The position numbers and the translations under genes were made by a program. A stretch of 64,000 nucleotides of DNA, taken from assembly GCA_028829895.1 (NCBI GenBank), contig CM054178.1, positions 101,980,058-102,044,057 of the forward strand, given 5' to 3'. The DNA comes from Sinotaia quadrata. Taxonomy: Eukaryota > Mollusca > Gastropoda > Architaenioglossa > Viviparidae. Below, in pieces: positions 45,839-57,095 of this stretch. Under the pieces are notes generated by a model, which was not told the DNA's origin, did no database searches, and saw only the letters and a program-made list of their open reading frames with translations. Position 1 is the stretch's first letter, and the number at the start of each line of letters is the position of its first letter.

Positions 45839-47040
45839 TCGAAAATATTTGCTGGCAGATTATATGACAACGTTCGACATTTTGTGTTGCATAGACAGTT
45901 TGACGCTTGTTCATTCTGTTAGCAGTTGTGGAAATGTTTGAAAACGGTATGTTTAAAACAGTTTGTTTATTGCTGATGACTGGTAATGGGTCTAATCTGA
46001 GAGGATCAGTTACTGATTTGTGCGATCGTATCAGATATAGACAGAAAGGGCGCGCAACTCACCTATATCTTATGTCGGGTTATGAGACGGGGCTGGTAGA
46101 TGAGATACATGCAGCCTTCATTTTCGGCTAGCGAATTCAGGTATGAAGGATATCAGCGTATGATTTAGTTGCGTACTAGTGAAATTTAATAAATGTTTAC
46201 ATCGTTACAATAAACAATGATTTAAAAGAAATAAATAATGTTCTTGTCATCCACGGAGCACCTTTTTCTTCTCTTTTCTTTCAAAAATTCCATGCAGGAC
46301 TCTGTCCACTGGACTTATGGATTAAGAACTGGAGTTTTTTTTCGAATTTCTGCGAGATGTTATATTTTAGTCAGCAACTTTTTTTAAATCCTGACTGCTG
46401 GAGCTATTTAATCAACAAAAGAAATACAAATATAAATACATTTACATTTAATAGCACCCATAATGAGATTCGTGCTGAAATCTGCGTCTTTATTGTAAAT
46501 TCACGCAGTCCGCTTGGAAAATGAGAAACACAAACAAGCAAAACCCCAAACCCATTTAAGTGTCTGCAGCATAAAACGAGTGCAGTTGTTGCCACTTTGT
46601 TGCTAGAGTTATTCTCGCTTGCTGCCAGAGAGACATCCTCAAGCTATACTATCTTTGATGGTATTTAATGCACAGATAACTCATTCTGCTGGGCGAATAG
46701 ATAGCGGTACTACTACTACTTTCGCAAGAGGCGTGTTGAATAAAATATCTGTGTGGTGCTGCTATCGGCTAGATCTTTTGTTAACGGTTTTCCTTTCTTC
46801 GTCTTCTCTTCCTCTCTCTCTTTCTTTCTCTCCCTCCCTCTCTCTGAATCCCAACGCCAAACAGCTTCTTCGCCTTCCATCTGCGTCTAAATTGTTGGTC
46901 TGAATCCATTGCTATTTGAAGACACTCAAGAATCTACCCTTTGGTTTCTATATTACTGTGACTAGGGCCAAAAGGACTTGTGAATAAGGCAACGTTAATT
47001 AGACGCATGCCTATCATACATTACACTTCAGAGTATTCAT
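45839..47040. other. Mostly non-repetitive DNA with a CT-rich patch
   Basis: CT-rich low complexity at 46795-46850. A minus-strand frame near 46078-46130 (ENEGCMYLIYQPRLITRHKI) abuts a TAG|GTGAGT motif, but its stop overlaps the donor and it is not supported. Confidence 0.35.
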
Positions 47041-47044
47041 TTAT

Positions 47045-47197
47045 TTATTGTGGGTTTTTAAAATAAAACACTAAATTTTAACTATTTTAAAAGGGATGTT
47101 GAGTCTGTTTTACTTGTGAATATAATATTTTAAATAAAGCACTGAGGTTTACCTATTTTAAAAGGGATGTTAAGTTTGTTTTACATGTGAATATGTT
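47045..47197. repeat. ~75-bp direct duplication
   Basis: TATTTTAAAAGGGATGTTGA then TACTTGTGAATAT occurs twice, with AAATAAAGCACT-type flanks. Confidence 0.85.
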
Positions 47198-47384
47198 GTT
47201 CGTAAACGTCGACTGAAAGACAAGGATGCTTTAATGTTGCTGTCCCATCATTGCAGACACATCTCTTTTTTTTTTAACTGGCACTAGCACTTGTTCTATA
47301 GCCTGTGTAATTATTGTTCTAACAAATGTTCCTAACACACGTTTCCGGAATTCTTCTATCACTCATTCTAGCACTTTTTAGCAC

Positions 47385-47985
47385 TTGTTTTATCACGTAT
47401 TCTTAGCACTCGTTCAGTTTATACTAGTTCTTGCAGGTGTTCCATCACTCCTTATCACACAACTTCTAGCAGGTGTTCCATCACTCCTTATCAAACAACT
47501 TCTAGCTGGTGTTTCATCACTCCTTTTCACACTAGTTCTAGCAGGTGTTCCATCATTCCCTTTTACACTAGTTCTAGCAGGTGTTCCATCACTCCTTTTT
47601 ACACTAGTTCTAGCTGATGTTCCATCACTCCTTTTCACACTACTTTTAACTGGTGTTCCATCACTGCTTTTCACACTATTCTAGCTGGTGTTCCATTACA
47701 CCTTTTCACACTAGTTCTAGCAGGTGTTCCATCACTCCTTACCACACTATTTCTAGCTGGTGTTCCATCACTGCTTTTCACACTACTTCTAACCTGGGTT
47801 CCATCACTGCTTTTCACACTACTTCTAGCTGGTGTTCCATTACACCTTTTCACACTAGTTCTAGCAGGTGTTCCATCACTCCTTTTCACACTAGTTGTAG
47901 CAGGTGTTCCATCACTCCTGTTTACACTAGTTCTAGCATTTGTTCTCTCCCTTGTTCCAATATGTGTTCTCACACTCATTACCAT
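47385..47985. repeat. 36-bp minisatellite, about 16 copies
   Basis: GGTGTTCCATCACTCCTTTT followed by CACACTAGTTCTAGCA, with starts at 47436, 47472, 47508, 47544 and 47580. Open on both strands over 85-144 codons purely from periodicity. Confidence 0.96.
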
Positions 47986-48289
47986 GTTTCACAACATATT
48001 TTAATGTATTTTCTAACGTGTTTTTTTTTAATTGAGCTCTTGCTCCGCTTTCTAGTCTCCTCAATTCTTTCAATTGTATTATCTTAACACTTATTTTAGC
48101 ACTTGTTCCGGTACATCTCCAAGCACGTGTTCCAGATCATTAAAATGTTTTGATTTTGTTGCTGTGCCGCTGATATGCTTTGGACTTCCTTTCAGATAAA
48201 ACGTTTGTCAACACTTAATATTTTAGACATTTAATTAAGTGAAAAAAATATTGATTCCACTCCTGTGTACTACAGTCACCACTGGCACG
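47986..48289. other. Non-repetitive DNA
   Basis: No feature recognised. Confidence 0.4.
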
Positions 48290-49215
48290 TTTACTAGCAT
48301 CAGTACTGTTATGTTGTTATGTTAGACTAATATCAGTACTGTTATGTTGTTATGTTAGACTAATATCTGTACTGTTACGTTGTTATGTTAGACTAATATC
48401 AGTACTGTTATGTTGTTATGTTAGACTAATATCTGTACTGTTATGTTGTTATGTTAGACTAATATCAGTACTGTTATGTTGTTATGTTAGACTAATATCA
48501 GTACTGTTATGTTGTTATGTTAGACAACTATCAGTATTGTTATGTCAGACTAATATAAGTACTGTTATGTTGTTATGTTAGACTAATATCTGTACTGTTA
48601 TGTTGTTATGTTAGACTAATATCTGTACTGTTATGTTGTTATGTTAGACTAATATCAGTATTATTATGTTGTTATGTCAGACTAATATCAGTACTGTTAT
48701 GTTGTTATGTTAGACTAATATCTGTACTGTTATTATGTCAGACTAGATCTGTACTTTTATGTTGTTATATCAGATTAACATCTGTATTGCTATTATGTAG
48801 GATCTGTACTGTTATTATGTCAGACCAATATCTGTACAGTTATGTTGTTGTGTCATACTAAGATTTGTATTGTCATGGTGTAATTTCAAACTATATCAGT
48901 ACTGTTACTTTTTTATGTCAGACTAATATCAGTACTATTATGTCAAACTGAAATCAGTATTGTCGTGGTATTACCTCAAATTTATTTCAGTAATTGTTAT
49001 AGTGTTACATAAAACTAATATCAATACTATGTGGTGTTACGTCAAACTAAATTTAGTATTGTCACTGTGTGACGCTAAACTAATACAAGTACTGACATGG
49101 TATTACATCAGACTAACAATTATCAGTATTGTCACGGTGTGACACCAAACCAATACAAGTACTGATATGGTATTACAACAGATTAACAATTATCAGTATT
49201 GTCCCGGTGTGATGT
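48290..49215. repeat. 33-bp minisatellite, ~16 clean copies then a degenerate tail
   Basis: CAGTACTGTTATGTTGTTAT followed by GTTAGACTAATAT repeats every 33 bp (48301, 48334 and onward) to about 48760. It then decays into longer TATTACATCAGACTAA-type copies to 49215. Confidence 0.95.
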
Positions 49216-49276
49216 CAAACTAAGATCATAATTCAGCAATATCAATGTCAGTGATTTTACTTTAATAGCGTTACAG

Positions 49277-49408
49277 GACGCACAAGGCATTCACATTCTT
49301 CAGACAGAATGGTTTGATAATTGTCCTCCGGAACACCCCCGTCCCTGGTGCATAAATCCATGTGCAGACGCCTCGTGTCCCGGACTTCCGGATGCAATAT
49401 GCAGGCAA
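49277..49408 (+). CDS. Candidate cysteine-rich internal exon (44 codons, phase 0-0)
   Basis: An acceptor (TTTTACTTTAATAGCGTTACAG) ends at 49276 and a strong donor (GGCAA|GTAAGA) begins at 49409. The 132 nt between are exactly 44 codons in one frame. Key segments are QTEWFDNCPPEHPRPWC and INPCADASCPGLPDAICRQ. Cysteine spacing is C-x8-C-x3-C-x4-C-x7-C. From memory, an NPC...CP..P.A.C pattern recurs in cysteine-rich modules of invertebrate extracellular matrix and shell-type proteins; this resemblance is an inference. A secreted multidomain protein is the natural role. The exon lies directly after the 33-bp array, so the array would be intronic. A 72-codon minus-strand frame overlaps but has no splice support. 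Confidence 0.5.
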
Positions 49409-50465
49409 GTAAGAACTCAGTACGTCGATGAATCGATTGTCGTGACTTACTCAGTACTATAATTTGCTTTAACAACTAATTCTCCTTCTAATTTATCTGC
49501 TTTGACATTAGATTATAATCGCTCTCTATGTGCTTGTGCGCACAGATGCATTTGCATTTGCGTGCAAAAATATTTAAGATTTACACCTCTTCCTTATGTT
49601 TACTACATTTAAGACACAGTGATCATTGTGTTTACAGTGACATTGAAGACACGTTGGCATTTTGTATGTTTATATCGAATTACTGACAATACATGTACAT
49701 CGCAATTATTGGCCACAGTGGGGTCTCGTATTCCATACACATGTTTGGTTAAAAACGCAGTGGCTTTACATTTTATGTATTTCGACATGAAATATAGCTC
49801 TTGTGTTTACATTTGAAGTCTCATTTGTTAACCTTGACATTAAAATCAAATTCTCTTCTCCATACACAAAGCTTGTTTCTAATTCGGGTTTTTACTGACC
49901 AGCAACACTGATAAATGATGTTAACTTTTAAATGTCCCTGCCAAGCACTAATCAATGAGTCTCGTGGTCTGTGTACCTATATTAGTTTTGGCATTAAAGA
50001 CATTATCATTTATTATGTTTAACCACATTTATGACACAATGGCCTGTTTGTGTGTTTGCACACCACTACCGACATAATACCTTTCGTCTGTACTTTTAAT
50101 GACATAAAAGACTCTTTAGATCTTCTGCGTGCTTGGACGACTAGAAAGGACATTTAGACTGTATTGCACTTTACCATGATATCAACGGCACAACAGTTCT
50201 CTTTTGCACGTATCATGATATTATCGACAACTGCTCTCCCTTTTGCATGCTTGTTAAAATCATGATGATTTTTTTCCTGTTTATCATAATGCTAAAAATA
50301 ATACAGTTCTCTACTGTGGTTATCTCGGCACTTATAACAGAGTTGTTCTCCTTTTGTTTATTATGCTATAAACACAATACTCCTCTTTGACGTTTATGTC
50401 TAAATTAAGGACGCAATGAAACTATGATGTTAAGGCATTATTCTTTTCTCCTGAGCTTATCGAGA
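49409..50465. other. Non-repetitive AT-rich DNA
   Basis: Faint echoes of CATGATATTATCGACA-type repeats around 50170-50240; no exon continuing the cysteine-rich module was found. Confidence 0.4.
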
Positions 50466-50481
50466 TGTTAAGGTGTTACAG

Positions 50482-50522
50482 TTAGATAGATAGATAGATG
50501 GATGGATAGATGGATGGATGGC
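50482..50522. repeat. (TAGA)n/(TGGA)n microsatellite
   Basis: ATAGATAGATAGATGGATGG tetramers. Confidence 0.93.
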
Positions 50523-50694
50523 CTATTACTTTATATTTCAGCACAAATCAGCTCAGGTCAGGAATTTCTTATAAGAAAAACAGTACACTAAAAATTTAAA
50601 TTAAAACTTAACAAAACCAACTTTTATTTTCAACTTTTAGAAACAGAATATGGAGACAATATATTTTTGGCGTTTAGAAAATAATCGCTAATAC

Positions 50695-50865
50695 ACTGTG
50701 AGAAATTGAAAATGCATGTCTGATGAGGATCGCAAGTTTCTAGCAAGAGTGAACACATCTGAGATCAAAGAGCTCCTTAGAACTGGAACCAGCCAGAGGC
50801 CTCGTACTGCGTTGTGCTGTGAGCAGATGGCCATTAAATACCAACAACAACAATAAACAAAAGTG
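50695..50865 (+). mobile_element. Probable 3' end of a dispersed retroelement with an (AAC)n tail
   Basis: GAGGATCGCAAGTTTCTAGC, GAACTGGAACCAGCCAGAGG and GTGAGCAGATGGCCATTAAA are followed by TACCAACAACAACAATAAAC. A unique body ending in a trinucleotide tail is typical of non-LTR retroelement or SINE 3' ends. Only one copy is visible here, so the call is tentative. Confidence 0.3.
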
Positions 50866-51831
50866 AAGTGACGTAATTGGGGCTCTGGGAGCTCTGACAA
50901 TCATAGCTTTAAAACTGAAGTCTCTTCACATGACATGATACTATAGTGGATGAGAGAGAAGAAAGTTAAAAGACTCAAAACAGAGTGAGTAAACTGAGCA
51001 CAAGTTTTATTTCGTATCGTCAGCATTGAGAAAAGTGCTGATTTCTCTCTCGGCTCTGGGCGAGATGCTCTAGACGTATACAAGATGTGTTGGTACGGAT
51101 AGAGAGCTATCTAAAACAAATCCTAGATTTCTAAGAGACTGACTAAATTTATGTAAGGAGTGTCACCAAAATTAAATGACTATGGAACAAATAAAAGTGT
51201 ATAAACTTTTTTTTTAGGAGCAATAAGCATGAGTTTGATTTTACTCGCCATTTTCAAGACTTGACATGAGAAACACATTTCCTTACACTTTAGGATGATG
51301 AAAATAATTCCATCACTATTAACCGTTATTAACTTTATTGCCAATAAGAAAGATAGTCTCCTTTATTACCAACGCTGTTGTCACCTGAACTAGTCTCAGC
51401 CTGACATGAAGTCAATGTGAAATTATCTACCATTAAAAGAAAAATGTCAATAAAATACAGACTACAATGGGTGCAAAGACTAGTAATCTGAAACATGGCT
51501 TCGGCAGCTAATACGACTTTTTCTCTTTGGAGAGTGGGGGGGGGGACGTGAAGGGGTGGTTGGGTTTTTTCTCTCTCTCCGAAAAGATCTTTTTTTTATT
51601 TGATAGACAACTATGCATGCATTGTGCGGCAGAAAAATGCAAATCAATGCACTTAATTAATTAATTTAATTAATATTTAATTAATTCTTCATTTTTGTAA
51701 TTTTAAATTTCAATTTGCGCCATTCAAATCTCAGTGTGATGAGTTTAAAACAAACAACTCTGACCTACATCCAGAATAAAGGGGAGTTATTGTTAAAGGT
51801 CACTGATTCTTGCATAACTCAGATTAATTTT
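50866..51831. other. Non-repetitive DNA, no supported gene
   Basis: Includes a G10 run near 51536-51545 and a TTAATTAATTTAATTAA palindromic patch at about 51653-51690. No coding feature is supported. Confidence 0.4.
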
Positions 51832-51930
51832 TGTAACGAGTTCACCCTACCTTTAGTGTTTGCGCAGTCAACCGTGTCTATTCAGACAAAGCTGTTGGAA
51901 CAACTCTGTTCTAGCACGAAGGCTGATAAA

Positions 51931-51970
51931 TTCTAGAAACTTCCAGACGACCCCTAGAATCACATATAAG
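51931..51970 (+). promoter_or_regulatory. Heat-shock element plus TATA box
   Basis: TTCTAGAAACTTCCAGA (51931-51947) has three alternating GAA/TTC pentamer units, the HSF-binding arrangement; the third is followed by GA. ATATAAG lies about 17 bp downstream (51964-51970). A GTATGT donor follows at 52053. The spacing is promoter-like; activity is inferred. Confidence 0.45.
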
Positions 51971-52441
51971 GGCAGATTCGAAATTGAACCCTCACTCTTG
52001 TTAAAATCATCTGGGTCCCGTGTGTACGGCTTCGCAGTTAGTGCTGAACAGAAAGGTATGTCCGAGATAGAGATTGTCATTTTAACTGATTTTTAATATT
52101 TCCTTAAAATCTGTTTGAATTATGTTTTTCCTTGTAAATATTTTTAACGAGTTTAAACTATGTCATTTTTATTCTTGTTTAAACAAAGAATCAGATGAAA
52201 GAATTGTAAAAAGGAATTTTAAATGAAGAAACGAGAATAAAAGTACAGATTACGAATATTTGAAACACGAGACTGATGTGCGTCATTATGCTTCTTCCGT
52301 CACAGTTAGCAAGCCATTCCATTCCATTTTCACTTTGCTGAGATGCAAGATTCAAGTTCTACTAACAAGCAAGCCGTTTGTTTCTGCTGATGTGCAAGCA
52401 TTGATAAACTTCATCCCTTGCTGCCATCAAACTTCACTTAC

Positions 52442-52535
52442 CTCAACATTGCTTATGTTGACATTCATATGAGTCAATGGTTGAAGTTTGAAGTGTTACT
52501 TCCACTTTGACAACTGTTATCTGCCATTGGATTTT
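52442..52535 (-). CDS. Very weak minus-strand exon-like segment
   Basis: On the minus strand an acceptor (GATCTCAGTACCTTCAG) and a perfect donor (GTTGAG|GTAAGT) bracket 94 nt. One frame reads KIQWQITVVKVEVTLQTSTI then DSYECQHKQC, with its stop one base before the donor. It lies inside the LTR-like element in the opposite orientation, so a decoy is likely. Confidence 0.12.
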
Positions 52536-53472
52536 CTGAAGGTACTGAGATCCATGTGCAGGAGAAATTCTTGTGGGGACTCTAGGTAATGCTATGACGT
52601 ACCTGGCAGGTATGACGAACTGTATCCTCTAACTGGAAGAAGATTCATAGATTACCAGTTGCACTTGCTTGAAGAATTCAGTCCACTCAAGAAAAGCAAG
52701 TTACTGTGGGGAGCTCTGTGAGGAGTATAAGTCGGACTCTGCCAAGTAACTGTTGAAACCATAAGAGCCTAATAAAAGGGCCAGGTGTTGGAAATAGAAC
52801 TGTGTAAACTTTATCCACGTTATTTCATTCAAGGACAGTGGTAAAGACTGAGTTTTGATCATTGTGCAAATTCAGACAAGAAACTGATTTGTGTTTATGC
52901 TGTGTAATTCGTATTGGACAAGAATTGTAACTAAGTGCTTGTGTTGTACATTCTGTGCAGATTATTCAAACATTCATGTGATGGTATGCAGAACTGTTAT
53001 CAGGCAAGGCCATTATCACAAGACTTTTAACTGCCAGCCAACCCTAAACAAGAACAAGACTACTGCTCACAGGCTGCTCTCAGGTGAACCGTTATTATGA
53101 ATTTTCTGTATAATCTGTACGTGTTTTCTCATGATTTCTTAAATTCCTTATCTATTTCTGATTCTTCTCTTTAATATCTTACATTGACTTAACTGTATTA
53201 TTTATTTAGTTGGCTTATTGACATTGAGGATTTGTGTAAGCTAAACTAAATGGTGAAGATATTTCTTTGATGTAAAATTCCTAGTAATTGTTCTATGGAA
53301 TTGACATATGTTTTTCTTGATTGACTGAATTCTATGTGTCTTGGATGAGATTGTGATTTCTGATAAATTGCCTTGTGTGTAATTTTGATGACATTAATTG
53401 TAAAACTATTTTAATTATTATTTATTTTTCTTTAATAAATTGTTGATTTTCTAACAATCCACTCTCGTTACA

Positions 53473-54370
53473 TTGATAGAGAGGCACTTGTGCATGATGA
53501 CGGGTGGGGGCTGCCAATGACGTAACGACAATAGAAAGACGGTTAAGTGCAAGTTTGGGATAGTTCCCGTCGTCGTAGAGAGCTTATATGTGAGGGGCTG
53601 GATTAAAGACAAAGATTGACAAGAAAATTCAATTAAGGTCTGTTAATCTAGACAGGTAACACTTGGACAGGGAGTTAATTAGTTAGAAGACTGCTCCAGG
53701 GATTGACGTAGTCGCTTTCGTAACCGCAAAGACAAAAGACCCCTGTCGGGTGACTGTGCGTGCTATTTGCATGAGAGGATTATTGTTTATGTATTAATTA
53801 TGAAATAAAATATCATAAATTAATAATTAGCAATTAGCAGACAGGAAAACACACCCTTTTCACACATTGGAATTTAAATTCATTGTTAGTGGGCTCAAGA
53901 GCTTCCAATGCTTGTTTTAGCTTCCATATATGTGTGTAAAACATACACACACACACACACGAACACTCAGTCTCACTGTTATAAAGGCGATAGCTTTTAA
54001 TAAATTTCTTAAATTAATATTAATTCATGGTCATGAAATATTAAGAATGAAATAACATATCCGTCCACTGCACGAGATGCGTGCGCAGATGTGGCATCTT
54101 GGATTGAAATTATAAGATTTCATTAACATGGTCTGAACTGTTGCAAAATCACTTCTTGTTGCCTACACTAACTATTATGCAGTCGGAGCAGAGTGAGTTA
54201 ATTAAAGGATTTTATGTAGGTCACTATAATAAAAGTAAACTGACAAAGACTTTTTGTATGTTTACGAGTCTCTCAGATGATATCATGCAACCTTGAACAA
54301 GAAAGACAAACTCTGCCGCCATTGGCCAGTAAAATGTTATAAGGATCCACTAAAACCAACAAATACTTTT
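53473..54370. other. Non-repetitive DNA with a short (CA)n
   Basis: (CA)n at 53942-53961. No primer-binding-site-like sequence follows the LTR-like end. No gene is supported. Confidence 0.4.
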
Positions 54371-54374
54371 GTCC

Positions 54375-54535
54375 TACCCTGTATATTCACTTAGCAACAG
54401 GACTCTATGTGGGACAGAACCATAGAGCTAATTTGGGCCCACCCTGTATATTTACTTAGTAACAGGATTCTATGTGAAACAAAACTGTATACCTACTTTT
54501 GGCCCACCCTGTATATTTACTTAGCAGAAGGATCG
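54375..54535. repeat. 65-bp repeat, 2.5 copies, starting CACCCTGTATATTTACTTAG
   Basis: CACCCTGTATATTTACTTAG begins at 54375, 54440 and 54505. CACCCTGTATA resembles the terminal word of some mariner or hAT-like elements, so this may be multiplied transposon ends. Confidence 0.75.
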
Positions 54536-55760
54536 CCTTGGAAACCGCAGATTTGCCAATGAAGTGATGACAACAAATTTATGCTAATGACCTCGTTACT
54601 TTCATGGATATTATATCAAAACTTATTTCCTTTCGCTAGATTCTGGGACATTATAGAAAAAGGTTCTATCTAAGACTATTACCATTTTGGACTGAATTTT
54701 ATATATCAATGTTTTTCGTGCGCCAGTCAGTTTTGTTGTTCACCCTTATTTCCCGAATCTGCACTTTTGATAGTTGTCTTTCGAACTTAATGGATGAATC
54801 TTAAATACTTTTAAAGACCCATTCCTATGGTTTAGAAAGCCGTTTCTCCAGTGCGAACTTAACTTTAATCATAGCATTGATTAACTATTTGTCATGGAGA
54901 CCGTGTCTAACGAGACCGAAATCGGCCTAATCTCGGAGCTTAAAGTCTCTCTTTAAGTGTGCAAAGGCATAAAGTTAGTAATTATAGAATTTCGGACTTG
55001 TGGAAATCGATGTTAATTTTGTATTTTCGCTATGTAAGTAATCTCCCCTTCTTCCTTCCTTGTCAACATTAGTCCCTTTATCATTCATGCATAGACATAC
55101 TTAACAGTCACCTGATCAGCTATCATCCACTTTATTATATATACACACGTTCACATAATCAACTTACGTTCTCATACCATACATACACCCACAAAAACAA
55201 AGACATTTGGCTAAGAACAGCCCTCCATTCCCTTCCCTGGAATTGAAAGATCAGTAATTTGAGACTCTGACATCTCGTGCTTTTTTTTATTTATGGCGCA
55301 CGGGTTGAAGCTGCTTTCAGTTTAAGCAAGGTCGTATTTTAAGTGAGCCTCAGACTATATTCATTCGCACATTGCATCTGAAGTCTTAGAAAATCAGAGT
55401 GCATGTCATAAGAGATTGTTGTCATATGAGAGATTTTGTATGATTAGATCTTGAACTGCTTTTTGCCAAAACAAATAACTGAATGGTGTGGAATATAAAT
55501 AGAATGGTAGATTTCTGAAGCTATGTGAGTCAAATCTGTAGCTATAATTAAATTGGTGGTGCTGATGGGGTTCTTTTTGTTTTCTTCATATCGAAAGCTT
55601 GCGTCTTTGGATGACTCAGCTCTGGTTAGCTCTTGAAGGACTTGGTTCCCCTCACTATATTCTGGTTCAGCTCACTATCAAACACCCTTTCTACTCTTCC
55701 CACATAGTGGCATATCATAATAGGCGGTGGTGTTGATTACATCAACATTCTTTCATCTTT
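54536..55760. other. Non-repetitive DNA, no supported gene
   Basis: A 20-codon ATG frame at about 54893 (METVSNETEIGLISELKVSL) is noted but unsupported. Confidence 0.35.
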
Positions 55761-55769
55761 GAAGCTTTA

Positions 55770-56010
55770 ATGAGACATTTCATCTTCAGGTGTTCTCCGT
55801 CCTAATTTGCCCAAAAGGGACTTTCATCCCTTTATTCTTGGGTCCTGACCACACCAGGTAGACCGTTTAATATTGCATGGATCTGGTGGTGATGGTGGTG
55901 GTGATGGTAATGCTAACATTCACCTTTGGAGCGATGTTTCATCCTCAGGTGTTCTCCCACCTGGTTTTCTCGGGAAGGACTTATCTCTCTTACTGTATTC
56001 TGGGGTCCAG
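55770..56010. repeat. Diverged ~165-bp repeat, 2 copies
   Basis: AACATTC..CCTTTGGAGC, GATGTTTCATCCTCAGGTGT and TCTCCCACCTGGTTTTC are echoed at about 55750 and 55915; a third relic (CACCTCTGGAGCTTTCGTGG) lies near 57855. Confidence 0.55.
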
Positions 56011-56399
56011 AACTACATGGGTCATTCAACATCGAAACCCCACCCCTAATGGAGAGGGGCTATCAGATAAGAGCCTTTTCGATGAATCTCTTAACCAAGG
56101 AAATAAACCTTAACATAGAGTCAGTTATGTTTATCCATAGGTATGCTCATATCAGCATAAATGTAATGTAAGATTATATAAATCGGAGATTATGAAGTGT
56201 GTCATATTTAGTTGTGTTTGTAGTGCAATTTTTATCCGTTATTTTTGTTTTTGTTGTAGTTTTACAGACATATTTGATTTATATGTTCGTGTAATTTGCA
56301 CATAGTGACAATTCAAACGGATCAAGTTTAAAATGAGATCAAATTTAAGATAAATCAAGTTTCCTCCATTTGATACAGATCTAGAAAGACATTTTAGTC

Positions 56400-56570
56400 C
56401 AGTAGTTCCCAACTTTCTCGATTCAAGGTGTTGTTAATGCATCAGGATTTTTTCAACGGCGTCTAAAGTCAGAAAACACCTACCAATTGCGTTTATATTA
56501 GTGCGGATAGGTTAAATTGTGAAATATTCCGCGGCGCCCCCGTGAGTTAGCCGCACACTTTGGGAAACAG
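56400..56570 (+). mobile_element. 171-bp hAT-type MITE
   Basis: The left end CAGTAGTTCCCAACTTT and right end CACTTTGGGAAACAG are inverted with mismatches; CGGCGCCCCCGTGAGT lies near the right end. Flanking octamers TTTTAGTC and ATTTAGTG agree at 6 of 8, consistent with an aged 8-bp duplication. No coding capacity. Confidence 0.6.
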
Positions 56571-56810
56571 ATTTAGTGTGTGATTTCTGAAAATCAGATT
56601 CCACCAAACAGTATGATACACAAAATGTTGTGAGCAACGACATCCATAGAAAGAACTGTGATTGAAAACAGTTCAAGATCATTTGACACTTTTTGTATCG
56701 CCAACTGTGTACACGTTGCACGTCTGCACTCGCTCGTCATGAAGGTTTTACTAATTCAGCTGACGAAGAGAAGGAATTTCTGAGATTGTTTAATTATGCC
56801 TCTTTCACAT

Positions 56811-56812
<2 letters not shown>

Positions 56813-56867
<55 letters not shown>

Positions 56868-57064
56868 AACATAATGGCAACAAGCGTACAAGATGATACA
56901 GACAACACAAGATTATCGATACATATTACATAAGCACATATACAGACAGACAGACAGACACACAAACAAACAAACATAATAGCAACAAGCGTACAAGATG
57001 ATACAGACAACACAACATGATTATCGATACACATTACATAAACACATATACATACATACAGATG

Positions 57065-57095
<31 letters not shown>
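56813..57095. repeat. (TC)n(CA)n, ~117-bp duplicated block and (CA)n
   Basis: (TC)n-(CA)n at 56813-56867, then the block CAACAAGCGTACAAGATGAT, ACAGACAACACAAGATTATC and GATACATATTACATAA present twice about 117 bp apart, ending in (CA)n at 57065-57092. Confidence 0.9.

Larger units (their letters stand above)
51832..53472 (+). mobile_element. LTR-like element, 1641 bp, with 9-bp terminal inverted repeats
   Basis: Starts TGTAACGAG (51832-51840) and ends CTCGTTACA (53464-53472), a perfect 9-bp inverted repeat with TG...CA ends. A TATA-like ACATATAAGG (about 51962-51971) lies 130 bp in, preceded by a heat-shock-element match. AATAAA (53434-53439) lies 33 bp from the right end. Layout parallels the solo LTR at 13841-15565. 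Flanks (ATTTT left, TTGAT right) do not match, so no target duplication is seen, and no internal coding region is adjacent. It could also be a non-autonomous element or one LTR of a rearranged copy. Confidence 0.42.
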
